Source of the DNA: an uncultured Tateyamaria sp.
Lineage (GTDB): Bacteria; Pseudomonadota; Alphaproteobacteria; Rhodobacterales; Rhodobacteraceae
Assembly: GCF_947496075.1 (NCBI RefSeq)
Contig: NZ_CANMBJ010000005.1
Span: forward strand, 353,086-417,085
Length of the DNA stretch: 64,000 nt
Reading direction: 5' to 3'
Made by a program: the position numbers and the translations under genes. Every line of letters starts with the position of its first letter. The stretch's first letter is position 1. Under the pieces are notes generated by a model, which was given only the letters and a program-made list of their open reading frames with translations, had not been told where the DNA came from and did no database searches. Positions 27,068 to 37,000 of the stretch are shown piece after piece.

Positions 27068-27558
27068 ACTGCCACAGGTCACTCATAAAATCGCGCTCGA
27101 TCAGGCCTCGTGCAATTTTGCCTCTTCTTCTTAATTGGTGCTTTGCTGATTACAGGCTTTGAGGTGTTCGGACCGTTCGTGATACTCTCATTTGAGGTGG
27201 TATCTTGAATGTGACTACTTGCCACCGCACGCCAAGATGCAGTGCAGTCGGCGCGTGGTGTTTGAATGAAATCCGCAAGAGAAACGACAACGTGTCAAGA
27301 CGAACTGCTTAGGTACATCGCCTAAGCCCGTCGCCTTACATCATGATGCCATGTTGCTTTTCGCCGTAGCGTGCCGCACGAACAAGTTGGACTCATCGAG
27401 AGTCATTCACCCTAACGATCACGTGTGTCCACTTTCATCAGGAACAGTGTCCACCGATGCTTGAGGGCGCCTCGCATCTCCACCATTCCTCGTCTTCGCG
27501 CCGGAGCTTTGCACAACTGACTCTTTGGCTGGTGGCTCCTTAGCCATCTGTGCTCCCT
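27068..27558. other. 491-bp non-coding stretch with IS21-like end remnant
   Basis: No gene is seen. A short hydrophobic frame ends at about 27207 and looks like another gene stub. GTGTCCAC occurs at 27425-27432 and 27447-27454, 22 bp apart, with CTTTCATCAGGAA between. This resembles the multiple terminal repeats of IS21-type elements, but no transposase is present. Confidence 0.3.
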
Positions 27559-28938
27559 TTAATTTTCGATTGGTAGCCTTACAGTTGCGCGCAGGCCAAC
27601 AGTTGGCAGGTTGGTGAGCGTCACCGTTCCGCCATGGGCCGCGATGACGTCGCGAACGATGGCCAGCCCGAGCCCGGCGCCCCCCGTATTGCTGTTGCGA
27701 CTGTCGTCGCCCCGCACGAAGGGGTCGAAAACGTCAGCGAGTTTGTCTTGGCTGATGCCCGGGCCGTCGTCATCGATCGTTATGACAGCCATGTCTGCAT
27801 CGCGGGTAACCGTCGCGCGGGCGGTATTTCCATATTGCAAAGCGTTGTCGAGGAGATTGCCGATTGCGCGCACAAGTGCGACCGGACGGCCACGAACAGT
27901 GGCAGGGTCATCACATTCAAAAGAGGCCCCCCGCTCTGCACAGGCCCGTTCAACCAGCGCGCCGAGGTCTAGGTCGCGCATCGCCTCGCTCTCCCCGCGT
28001 CCGCGGGCATAGGCCACCAGCCCGTCAGCCATCACTGTCATCTCTTCGAGTGTGCGGATCATCGCGTCGCTGTCCTCGGGCTCAAGCATCTCGGCCCGGA
28101 TGCGCAAGCTGGTAATCGGTGTGCGCAGATCATGGCCCACGGCGGCGAGCATGCGCATGCGTTCTGCGTCGAAGCGGGCGATGCGCACCTGCATATCGTT
28201 GAAGGCCGCCGCAGCGTCGCGCATCTCGCGCGGCCCCTCTGTCTTGATTAGAACTGTGCGATCCCCGCGGCCCGCAGCGCGGGCGGCGGTGGCAAGTTCG
28301 GTCAACGGTTGCGTCAAGCGGTGCACGAAGATCAGACCGACACCCAATATGGCGGCCAGTGACAGTCCAAGGATCAAAAGGAATGCACCTTCTTCGATCC
28401 ATGGCGGCGGCGGGCGCTTGCCGCGTGACCGAATGTTCAGCCATTGCGCTTCCCCATCCTCGGCCACAACCAGGCGCACGGATGCCGCGACGGCCACCCT
28501 CCTGCCGCCTTTGTCATCATCTGGCTGGACTCTGATTGCAGTTCTCACGTCCCGCCCGCCAAGCGCCTCGGTCAGCGCCTCGGCGAGGGCGCGGGCACGC
28601 TGTGTATCAAGTTGAGCTCTCACAAGGGGTGTCGGGTCGACTGTCACTCTGGACGATCGGGTCGAAGCTGAGTTGGCCAGCCCAGGTCGGGCCTGCGGCA
28701 CGGCTGCTTCCAACGCAGGCACCAGCGAAACGATGCGTTCCTGTTCGCGCGCGATCAGCGCCGCGCGATCCAGGCGGATTCGCTCGTAGGACAGGACCGC
28801 AAGCGCCAGCAGATTTGCACTGACAAGCGATATGGTCAGAAGAAGCGCAAAGCGCCCGGCGATGCCGTCAGGCAGAAATCGTTGCAACCTGTTCAAACGT
28901 GTTCCACATCTGCGGTGAGTCGGTAGCCCCCGCCCCAT
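27559..28938 (-). CDS. Two-component sensor histidine kinase
   Basis: The protein of about 459 residues has two membrane segments (near 28-47 and 185-205) flanking a periplasmic domain of about 135 residues. HAMP, HisKA (GHDLRTPITSLR, phospho-His) and HATPase domains follow (N-box NLLDNALQYG, then DDDGPGI and GGAGLGLAIV). It is the partner of the regulator gene just upstream, whose stop it overlaps. Start uncertain: an ATG at 28938 lies inside the regulator gene without a binding site, while a TTG at 28896 overlaps the regulator stop and has GGA upstream. Confidence 0.92.
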   Translation of the reverse strand: MGRGLPTHRRCGTRLNRLQRFLPDGIAGRFALLLTISLVSANLLALAVLSYERIRLDRAALIAREQERIVSLVPALEAAVPQARPGLANSASTRSSRVTVDPTPLVRAQLDTQRARALAEALTEALGGRDVRTAIRVQPDDDKGGRRVAVAASVRLVVAEDGEAQWLNIRSRGKRPPPPWIEEGAFLLILGLSLAAILGVGLIFVHRLTQPLTELATAARAAGRGDRTVLIKTEGPREMRDAAAAFNDMQVRIARFDAERMRMLAAVGHDLRTPITSLRIRAEMLEPEDSDAMIRTLEEMTVMADGLVAYARGRGESEAMRDLDLGALVERACAERGASFECDDPATVRGRPVALVRAIGNLLDNALQYGNTARATVTRDADMAVITIDDDGPGISQDKLADVFDPFVRGDDSRNSNTGGAGLGLAIVRDVIAAHGGTVTLTNLPTVGLRATVRLPIEN

Positions 28939-29606
28939 TCGGTGACGATCAGGCGCGGAGATGACGCATCCACTTCAATCTTTCTCCGCAGTCGGCTCAC
29001 GCTGTTGTCGATGGCCCGGTCATATGCCTTGGCGTCACGACCGAGTGTCAGGTCCAGCAAGCTGCTTCGGGACATCACGGTTTGTGGATGATCAAGCAGG
29101 ACACCTAGCAATCGGCTTTCCCCGGATGTCAGGGCAACAGCGCGCCCATCCGTGTGTCGCACTTCCTGCGCATCGGGGTCGTGCGTCCAGGAGCCGAACC
29201 TTCTGCGCCCCTTGGCCACCTGCGGCGCGGGGGGTGGTCTACGACGCAACACGGCGCGGATGCGCGCCACAAGTTCGCGGGGGTTGAACGGCTTGACCAC
29301 GTAATCGTCGGCGCCAAGCTCCAACCCCACGATGCGGTCAGTCTCATCCGCCATCGCGGTCAGCAGTATCACAGGTGGGCCACCGCGAGCCACCAGCCAT
29401 CGACACAGGCTTAGCCCGTCTTCGCCCGGCATCATCACGTCCAGCACGATCAGGGCCGGATCACTCTCTTCCAACAGGCTGCGGGCCTCCATCGCATTGG
29501 CGGCCATCTGTGTGCGCAGGCCCTGCTTCCGCAGATACTTGTCCAGCGGTTCGCGGATGTCGCGGGCATCGTCCACGATCATCACCTGAGGGGCCGTCTG
29601 CTCCAT
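28893..29606 (-). CDS. OmpR-family response regulator
   Basis: The protein of about 237 residues has a receiver domain (phospho-Asp in IVLDVMMPGEDG; switch Lys in YVVKPFNPREL). A winged-helix DNA-binding domain (DRAIDNSVSRLRRKIE, then TEWGGGYRL) follows. The ATG at 29606 has AGGAGA five bases upstream. It is transcribed with the histidine kinase and divergent from an EF-hand protein gene. The intervening 220 bp contain GCGACA repeats likely bound by this regulator. Confidence 0.93.
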   Translation of the reverse strand: MEQTAPQVMIVDDARDIREPLDKYLRKQGLRTQMAANAMEARSLLEESDPALIVLDVMMPGEDGLSLCRWLVARGGPPVILLTAMADETDRIVGLELGADDYVVKPFNPRELVARIRAVLRRRPPPAPQVAKGRRRFGSWTHDPDAQEVRHTDGRAVALTSGESRLLGVLLDHPQTVMSRSSLLDLTLGRDAKAYDRAIDNSVSRLRRKIEVDASSPRLIVTEWGGGYRLTADVEHV

Positions 29607-29683
29607 TTCGTCTCCTGTACCGGGCCGGTTTGTGCCTGTTCTAGCGGCATGTGGCCCGCGCTCCGAGTCTGAGCGCCATTTCA

Positions 29684-29732
29684 TTTGTCGCAATTTGTGT
29701 CAGCGCTGGCCATTGCGACAGATCGCGACAAA
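29684..29732. promoter_or_regulatory. GCGACA repeat cluster, probable response-regulator operator
   Basis: GCGACA occurs at 29715-29720 and 29725-29730, 10 bp apart, as expected for tandem OmpR-type binding. The complement TGTCGC lies at 29686-29691, so that TTTGTCGC (29684-29691) and GCGACAAA (29725-29732) form a wider inverted repeat. It sits between the divergent regulator and EF-hand genes. Confidence 0.6.
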
Positions 29733-29829
29733 CAAGATCCCCGCCCGACAAACCTTTCTGGCACGACATGTCCATATGGAAATCAGACGAGGCGAAACGG
29801 CGCCTCGATTTCCAAGGAAAGGACAACCG

Positions 29830-30360
29830 ATGAACCGACCGAAAATACTGGCTGTGACCGCAATTGCCCTGAGCATATCTGGCATTGGCGCCGTCATCGC
29901 CAATGCGCAAGACAGCGCCGCCCCAACCCCGCCCCCGGCCGCCGAAGGCAAGATGACCAAAGCCGACATGCGCGATGACCACGGTGGAAAGCGCATGCGT
30001 GGCCACGGCGGCAAGATGCGCGGTGGCGAGATGCTGCGCGATATCTTTGACGCAGCCGATGCAGACAGCGATGGCGCCGTCACGCCAGAGGAGATCGAAA
30101 CCTACCGCAACGCGCTGGTGGCAGAGGTGGACGCATCTGGCGATGGCGCCCTGTCCATCGAAGAGTTCGACACGCTGTACCGCAGTCTCACGCGCTCGCG
30201 GATGGTCGACGCCTTCCAAAGGCTTGATGCAGACGGCGACGGCCAGATCGCGCCGGAAGAGATGGAGCGCAGCGTTGCGCGTTTTGTCGAGCGGATGGAC
30301 CGCGATGGCGATGGAACGCTGACCCTGCAGCGGCCCGCGCGGCCCGCACCGCAAGAGTAA
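29830..30360 (+). CDS. Secreted EF-hand calcium-binding protein
   Basis: The protein of about 176 residues has a signal peptide (about 1-27) and a Lys/Met/Gly/His-rich segment. Four EF-hand loops follow: DADSDGAVTPEE, DASGDGALSIEE, DADGDGQIAPEE and DRDGDGTLTLQ. The last loop lacks the usual final Glu-containing helix. The ATG at 29830 has GGACA upstream and is the one that yields a signal peptide. It is divergent from the two-component genes, a layout in which a periplasmic binding protein modulates or is controlled by the sensor; this is inference. Confidence 0.85.
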   Translation: MNRPKILAVTAIALSISGIGAVIANAQDSAAPTPPPAAEGKMTKADMRDDHGGKRMRGHGGKMRGGEMLRDIFDAADADSDGAVTPEEIETYRNALVAEVDASGDGALSIEEFDTLYRSLTRSRMVDAFQRLDADGDGQIAPEEMERSVARFVERMDRDGDGTLTLQRPARPAPQE

Positions 30361-30362
30361 CT

Positions 30363-30381
30363 GGCGGCGACCTGTGCCGCC
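30363..30381 (+). terminator. Short GC hairpin after the EF-hand gene
   Basis: GGCGGC and GCCGCC pair around a seven-base loop immediately after the stop codon, followed by CCTGTTTTA. It is a weak intrinsic terminator or attenuator ahead of the YHYH gene. Confidence 0.4.
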
Positions 30382-30454
30382 CCTGTTTTACATCAAAGGT
30401 GTCGCTATGGTCTTTGTGATCAGGCGGCACCTCTCAGACTGAAGAGGGACACAG

Positions 30455-31450
30455 ATGCAAACGGGCTTCTCGATCAAACAACCGTTTTTGACCTTTGCCC
30501 TTCTCTCGACCTCTGTTGGCATCATGTCAGGCGCGGCACTCGCCCACAGCGCGGAAGAGCACTGCGCCGCCGTCATCGCGTCGGTGGAAGAGGCGGGGTT
30601 TTCCGACGATGTGACCGTCACCTGCGAGAACGGCGCAGCCGTGATTTCGTCAAACACATATCCTGACCACGAGATGATGACAGGCATCACCGGGACTAAT
30701 GAACAAGTGCCAGTGCCCGCCCCGGGCTATAACGCGTCGATCCCATTAGTGGCCGTGTTGGGCGATACACCACAAACACGCGACGCGGCGCTCGGCGTGG
30801 CTGTGAACGGTGTGCCGATCTTTGACTACACGGGCGGTGGCGAGATGACGGAGGAGAACCTTTACCACCACCAGACCCAGCATGATACGTTGCAAACCCA
30901 GCAACTTGATGTGTGCGGTGGCCATGCCGGGCGCGGGGATGACTACCACTATCACGTCAAGCCTGCTTGCATGATTGCCCAGATGGAAAACGCCGGGAAC
31001 ACCGCGATCATCGGATGGGCGTTCGACGGCTTCCCGATCTACGGCGACAACAACCCGGACGGCAGTGTAATTTCGGACGGGGTGCTTGATGTTTGCAACG
31101 GGCAGCCGGATGCAACATTCGGTTACAGGTACCACACGTCCGAGGGTGCGCCGTATATCGTGCAGTGCCTCATGGGTGAGGTTGCAGACATCCGCGCGTT
31201 GCCCCGCGTTTCTCCGCTTGTTGATGCCGAAACGGGCCGTGGCACGGAACCGGGCCGACCACCGCGCGGCGGGGTCGAAAACCTTGTCTTCACCGAGGGT
31301 GCCGACGGCACCCGCAGCATGGATTACAGTTACGAGGGCGATGATTACTACGTCCGCTACAGCCCTTCGGACACGCCTGACTGCTATTTGTTCGAAACCC
31401 GCACCGTGACCAATGGTGGCGAGGTCGTTACCGGTGAGTATTGCCGATGA
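30455..31450 (+). CDS. Secreted YHYH domain protein
   Basis: The 331-residue protein has a signal peptide (about 1-30). Its YHYH domain is named for the motif seen here in GDDYHYHVKPACM. Other conserved parts are NLYHHQTQHD, the GWAFDGFPIYG segment and RYHTSEGAPYIV. The function of the family is not settled; metal binding by the His clusters is likely. GAGGGA lies upstream of the ATG. Its stop overlaps the start of the next gene (ATGA), so it is translationally coupled to the PEBP-like protein. Confidence 0.85.
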   Translation: MQTGFSIKQPFLTFALLSTSVGIMSGAALAHSAEEHCAAVIASVEEAGFSDDVTVTCENGAAVISSNTYPDHEMMTGITGTNEQVPVPAPGYNASIPLVAVLGDTPQTRDAALGVAVNGVPIFDYTGGGEMTEENLYHHQTQHDTLQTQQLDVCGGHAGRGDDYHYHVKPACMIAQMENAGNTAIIGWAFDGFPIYGDNNPDGSVISDGVLDVCNGQPDATFGYRYHTSEGAPYIVQCLMGEVADIRALPRVSPLVDAETGRGTEPGRPPRGGVENLVFTEGADGTRSMDYSYEGDDYYVRYSPSDTPDCYLFETRTVTNGGEVVTGEYCR

Positions 31451-32004
31451 AAGGTGTCGCTGCATCGTTTGTGATAGCTTACCTGCGTTGCGTCGGATTC
31501 GAAGGCCAAGCACTGGCAGAGGACGCCTTCACGCTGTCGAGCCCGGCGCTGACCGAGGACAGCTTTTTGCCTGCATATCTGAAATGCGTCCGCGATGGCG
31601 GCGACGGCGCGTCACCGCCCCTGGAGTGGCACGGTGTGCCCGATGGGACCAAGAGCCTTGCCCTGACCATGCATCACTATCCGCGCGGCACGACCGAAGG
31701 CGTGGACGCCCCCAGCCACTATTGGCTGCTGTGGAACATACCTGCCGATGTCACCGTGATCGAGCGTGGCAATCCCACATCGATCGGTGACGAAGGCGCG
31801 GACAAGGATCGGACCCACACCGGCTATACTCCGCCATGCTCGCCCGGTGATCGGCAGCACGAATACACCATCACGATCTACGCCCTGAACGCGCCCATGG
31901 ACGATCTGCCCGGATATGACGACCGACAGGTCGACTGGCAGATGCTGACCGGCGCCATGGAGGGCAAGGTCATCTCATCCGCCCAGCTTTCGTTTCTGAA
32001 CTGA
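31447..32004 (+). CDS. Secreted YbhB/YbcL-family (PEBP-like) protein
   Basis: The protein of about 185 residues belongs to the phosphatidylethanolamine-binding/Raf kinase inhibitor-like family. It shows GDGASPPLEWHGVPDGTKSL, HYWLLWNIPA and the YTPPCSPGDRQHEYTITIYA region. A weak signal peptide precedes the mature part (cleavage near ALAED). The ATG overlaps the YHYH stop. A TTG six bases earlier is also in frame. It is often found with YHYH proteins; the biochemical role of the bacterial family is unclear. Confidence 0.88.
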   Translation: MKGVAASFVIAYLRCVGFEGQALAEDAFTLSSPALTEDSFLPAYLKCVRDGGDGASPPLEWHGVPDGTKSLALTMHHYPRGTTEGVDAPSHYWLLWNIPADVTVIERGNPTSIGDEGADKDRTHTGYTPPCSPGDRQHEYTITIYALNAPMDDLPGYDDRQVDWQMLTGAMEGKVISSAQLSFLN

Positions 32005-32024
32005 CACCCAAGAAGGAAAAGACC

Positions 32025-32672
32025 ATGATGCGCACCATCCTTGCAGCACCCCTTATCCTGACGGTCGCGCCAGCCTTTGCAGAGCCTCTCACTATAACTG
32101 CGGACATATGGGCGGACAATTGGTTCGACATGTCGGTGAACGGCACCAAGGTGCTAGAGGACAGTGTTCCCATCACGACCGAGCGATCTTTCAACGCCGA
32201 AACCGTCACATTCGCCGTTGAGTTGCCAATGACCATTGCGATCAAGGCAATGGATTTCAAGGAGAACGACACTGGCCTGGAATATATCGGGTCACGGCGG
32301 CAGCAGATGGGAGATGGGGGCCTGATCGCGCAGTTCGTGGATGTGGACACTGGAGAAACCGTTGCCGTGACAGATGACAACATGCGTTGCCTTGTCGTGC
32401 ACCACGCCCCGGTCGATCGGTCATGCGAGGCGTCCAGCAATCCGGTTGCAGGCAAAGGTGCATGTGCATTTGAGTTGACCGAAGAGCCAGCGGACTGGAC
32501 CGCCCCGGGCTTTGATGCATCGGGCTGGCCCAAAGCCACGCTTCATACGGCCCGTGCTGTCGATCCGAAGGATGGCTACGACACCGTAAGTTGGTCCGAG
32601 GACGCCCAGTTCATCTGGGGCCCCGACCTAGAGCGGGACAACACCATCCTTTGCCGTGTCACCATCGAGTAA
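32025..32672 (+). CDS. Secreted protein of unknown function
   Basis: The 215-residue protein has a clear signal peptide (cleavage near AFAEP). The rest is beta-rich with WADNWFDMSVNGTKVLEDS at the start and a C-terminal WGPDLERDNTILCR motif. Four Cys residues may form disulfides. This layout resembles a galactose-binding-like jelly roll, but no family name can be given. It follows the PEBP-like gene by 20 bp with AAGGAA, so it belongs to the same operon. Confidence 0.75.
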   Translation: MMRTILAAPLILTVAPAFAEPLTITADIWADNWFDMSVNGTKVLEDSVPITTERSFNAETVTFAVELPMTIAIKAMDFKENDTGLEYIGSRRQQMGDGGLIAQFVDVDTGETVAVTDDNMRCLVVHHAPVDRSCEASSNPVAGKGACAFELTEEPADWTAPGFDASGWPKATLHTARAVDPKDGYDTVSWSEDAQFIWGPDLERDNTILCRVTIE

Positions 32673-32867
32673 ATGTTCGATCCCCGCACACCCAGCGACG
32701 GAGGCTGACGTGCAAACTGGAAAACGCATGACGGGACTATTGATCACCACACCGCTGTGGGCGCGCGCAAAGCGGGTCGGAAGTATCCGACGTTCTGGAA
32801 CCAGGCCGTTTGAGCAGCACTATTCGATATGCTTGATGGGATCGTCCCGGGCACGATGGGGGCAGTT

Positions 32868-34085
32868 ATGAACCTGGCAAAGCAAGTCCTCGCAACACTT
32901 GGGTTGGTTTCATGCGCAACGCTGGTTGCGTCACATTACTCTCCGGATTTCAACACTGCCCTGGGCGGGTTGGGTGTTCCGCCGACCTTGCTTGAAGCGA
33001 TTGCCAGATCAGACGATCAGACATTGGATGCAAGCGAGGTCAGAGCTCCGCGTGGGCAACGTGGCAGTTCAGCGGCGATCGTGACCACCGCAGCGGTGTC
33101 CACGGAGACGATCAGCGAAACGGCACAAGCAATAGGCTCTGCTGAGGCATTGCGCTCTGTTTCGGTAGTTCCGTTCGAGAGCGGTATGCTGACCCATGTG
33201 GCAGTCGCTTCCGGAGATATCGTTGCCGTGGGTGACTTGCTGGCCCGGCTGGATGCAGACACTGAGCAAATCGCACGGGACCGGGCGGCTGTGACCCTTC
33301 GTTTGGCCGAAGCCGAGTATGCGCGGTACGAACGTCTGGCTCAGTCCAATGTGGCCTCGCAGACGGAACTCGACACGCTGCAGGCAGAGCGGGATGACGC
33401 GGAACTCGCCTTGCGCGAGGCAGAGGTTACGCTAGAGCGGCGTTCGATCTTTTCGCCTATTGGTGGCGTTGTGGGCATCGTTCCGGTTGAGATTGGTGAC
33501 TATGTCTCCACCTCGACCGAGATCGCCATGGTCGACGACAGATCACAAGTCATGGTCGATTTCTGGTTACCTGAAAGGTTTGTGGGCTTGCTTGCGCTCG
33601 GCCAGCAAGTCATGGCAACGCCACTGGCCCTGTCCGGCATGCAGCTCGACGGGCAAATCAGTGCGATCGGCAGCCGGGTGCAGGTCGACAGTCGAACGAT
33701 CCAAGTGCGCGCGTTGATCGACAACCCGGACGACCTGATCCGCCCCGGCATGTCGTTCAGCGTCACGACGGCTTTTGACGGCGATACCTATCCCGCCGTC
33801 GACCCGCTGGCGGTGAATTGGGACGCCGAGGGCTCCTATATCTGGGTCGTGGAAGACGGTGTTGCCACGCGCACGAGTGCCGAGATTATTCAGCGCAATG
33901 TCGAATACATCCTGATCGCCTCGGACATCGGGATCGACGCAGAAGTGGTCACCGAAGGCGGGTTGAACGTGCGCAATGGCGCCCAGGTCGTCGTGCAGGG
34001 CGCTGCTGTGCCGGACGTGGACGCCCGACCCGGCAAGGACCGCGCCGACCTGTCCCCGCCGTCCACCTCTGAAACGGAGGGGTAG
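32868..34085 (+). CDS. RND efflux periplasmic adaptor (membrane fusion protein)
   Basis: The protein of about 405 residues links an inner-membrane RND pump to an outer-membrane channel. It has an N-terminal anchor, a lipoyl half-motif (VVPFESGMLTHVAVASGDIV), an alpha-hairpin (about 140-190) and the second lipoyl half (FSPIGGVVGIVPVEIGDYV). Beta-barrel and membrane-proximal domains complete it. The ATG at 32868 with GGGG upstream is preferred to one at 32829. The pump gene starts 5 bp after the stop. No outer-membrane channel gene is next to it. Confidence 0.92.
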   Translation: MNLAKQVLATLGLVSCATLVASHYSPDFNTALGGLGVPPTLLEAIARSDDQTLDASEVRAPRGQRGSSAAIVTTAAVSTETISETAQAIGSAEALRSVSVVPFESGMLTHVAVASGDIVAVGDLLARLDADTEQIARDRAAVTLRLAEAEYARYERLAQSNVASQTELDTLQAERDDAELALREAEVTLERRSIFSPIGGVVGIVPVEIGDYVSTSTEIAMVDDRSQVMVDFWLPERFVGLLALGQQVMATPLALSGMQLDGQISAIGSRVQVDSRTIQVRALIDNPDDLIRPGMSFSVTTAFDGDTYPAVDPLAVNWDAEGSYIWVVEDGVATRTSAEIIQRNVEYILIASDIGIDAEVVTEGGLNVRNGAQVVVQGAAVPDVDARPGKDRADLSPPSTSETEG

Positions 34086-34089
34086 GCGG

Positions 34090-37000
34090 ATGGCTCAAGA
34101 GGCGCCTGCGACGGCCCCGTCCACCCTGTCTGACATGACAGCCCTTTTTGTGCGGCGACCCGTTCTCGCGATTGTCGTCAACATGCTGATCCTTGTCGGT
34201 GGCCTTGCCGCGCTTTCGGGGGTTGCCGTTCGTGAGCTGCCGGAGGTGGACAGCCCGACGATCACGATCAGGACCTCCTATTCCGGCGCATCGTCAGAGA
34301 CCATGGATCAGGAAGTGACCGGCATCGTGGAATCCGCAGCCGCGCAGGTGTCGGGTGTCAAATCGATGTCTTCGTCATCGTCCTACGAGGAAAGCCGCGT
34401 CACCGTCGAGTTCACGACGAGCACTGATCTGAACGTCGCGGCCTCAGATATGCGGGACGAGATCGGCCGGATCGGCAACAGCCTGCCTGACGATATCGAC
34501 GATGACCCGACGATTGTGAAGGCGGACGCCGATGCGGAACCAATCATGCGATTGGCCGTAACGTCAGAGACAATGGAAATCGACGCGCTGACAGATCTTG
34601 TCGATGAAGAGGTGGTGGATCGCCTGTCTGCCGTCGAAGGTGTGGCCGAAGTCTCGGTATTTGGCGACCGCGAACAGACTTTCCTGATCGATATCGATCA
34701 GGCGCAGCTTGCCACGCGCGGCCTGACGGTCGCTGATTTGATAGATGCCTTGGATGATGTGGCGCTGGACGTGCCTGCCGGATCTCTGGAAAGCAGCGCG
34801 CAGGATTTCACGGTTCGCGCGACAGCCTCGTTGCGCACACCGGAGGATTTCAATCGCCTGATCATCGCCGATGATGTCCGACTGGCCGATATCGCTGTCG
34901 TGACCCTTGGACCAGATGCAGAATCCTCGGTGCTGCTGGCCAACGGTCATTCGGGGCTTGGGCTCAACATCATCCGGCAGGCCGGTTCGAACACGCTGAG
35001 CATCTCGAACAGCGTGCGTGATGTCGTTGCGGCGATGCAGGACACGTTGCCCGAGGACGTCGATATCGCGGTGACCAGCGACGATGCGACGTTCATCAAT
35101 GGCTCGATTGTTGAAGTGTTGAAATCACTCGGGCTGGCCATCGCGATTGTGGTTGGGGTAATTTATGTATTCCTGCGGAATGTGCGGGCGACGCTCATCC
35201 CTGCGCTGACGCTGCCTGTGGCCTTGATCGGGACCATTGGTGGCATCTGGTTGGCGGGTTTCTCGATCAACATCATCACGCTGCTGGCGCTGGTTCTGGC
35301 GACCGGCATGGTCGTGGATGACGCCATTGTCGTTTTGGAAAACATCGTCAAGAAACGGGATGCGGGTATGCCGGTCCGCGCCGCCGCGGTGCGGGGCACG
35401 CGCGAGGTGTTCTTTGCCGTCATCACGACAACGGCCACGCTGGCAGCCGTCTTCATTCCACTGTCCTTCTTGCCGGGCACGTCAGGCGGTCTGTTTCGCG
35501 AGTTTGGGTACGTCCTTGCCATTGCGGTTACCATTTCGTCCTTCGTGGCGTTGTCGCTTTGTCCGATGCTCGCCTCGCGCCTGCTGTCGCGCCGCGTGCC
35601 CGAAGAGGCCAAAGTCCCAACCGGCCTTGTCGGGCATGTCGGTGCATGGGGCAGCCGCAGATACGCAGCCATTTTGCGTTACTGCCTGTCAGCCCCGCTT
35701 GTCGTAATAACTGCCGCAGCCATTTGCTCGGGCTCAGCCTGGATCACATACGGCACGTTGGAAGAGGAATTGACCCCGCCGGAAGACCGTGCTGTCGCGC
35801 TGTTGCGGATCAGTGCGCCCCAGGGCGTCAGTCTGAACTACACCGAAAGCCAACAACGCCAGATCGAAGCGCTTTTTCAACCGTTTCGAAACAGTGGAGA
35901 AGTCGAATACATCTTCTCTATCGTTGGACGCGGTAGCAGTAATGAGGGACGTATGGTCATGACACTGGCGCCCTGGGATGAACGTACGCGCAGCCAGAAC
36001 GAGATCGTGGCCGAGATGAACCAGCTTATCGCATCGGTGAACGGGGTGCGGGCTTTCGTCATTCAACCCAATTCGCTGGGCATCCGGGGTGGTGGTCACG
36101 GGCTGCGCATGGCCATTACCGGCAGCGACTATGACGTGCTTGCCACGGCTGCTGACGCATTGATGGCCGAGTTGGAACAAGACCCGGACATGGGCCGCAT
36201 CCAGCTGTCCTACGAGACCACGCAACCGCAGATCCTGATCGACGTCGACCGCGAGAGGGCGGAAGATCTGGGCATTGATATCGGCGGTCTTTCCGACGCC
36301 ATTCGCGCCCTCTTGGATGGCGACGAGGTTGGAGAGGTTTTCGTTGATGGCGACGCGATCCCGGTCAAATTGATCTCGACCACCCACCCGGTCGACGACC
36401 CCACCGACCTCGAAAACATCTTTCTGAAGGCATCAGACGACCGGATCGTCCCGATGTCGTCCATTGTGTCGGTTCAGGAAATGGCAGTAGCCCCGTCGCT
36501 GGACCGCGAGGAACAGCTGCGCGCGATCACCATTTCGGCAGAGCTTTCTGATGACGTGGCCTTGCGCGACGGGATCGAGCGGATCGAGGCGGCAGCGACC
36601 AGCATCCTGCCGCCCGATGTCGGACTGATCCCGCTGTCCGAAGCGGCGACGCTGGACGAGACATCCAGCGGCCTTGGCATGGTGTTCGGCTTTGCCATCG
36701 TGATCGTCATCCTCATCCTGGCCGCCCAGTTCGAAAGCTTTCTTTCCAGCCTCATCATCGTGGGGACCGTCCCACTAGGCCTTGCCTGCGCCGTGTTTGC
36801 GCTGGCCTTCACGGGCATCAGCTTGAATGTCTACAGTCAGATTGGCCTTGTTTTACTGGTCGGGATCATGGCCAAGAATGGCATCCTGATCGTGGAATTT
36901 GCAAATCAGTTGCGGGACGCAGGCATGAGCGTGCGCGATGCGATCGAGGGAGCAGCTCTGCAACGCCTGCGCCCTGTCATGATGACGATGATCTCAACCG

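Noticed and set aside
29641..30354. 237-residue minus-strand frame opposite the EF-hand gene
   Set aside because: Mirror of the EF-hand codons; the plus-strand protein has signal peptide and four calcium loops.
30746..31513. 255-residue minus-strand frame opposite the YHYH gene
   Set aside because: Antisense to a clear secreted protein; no start site or known fold.
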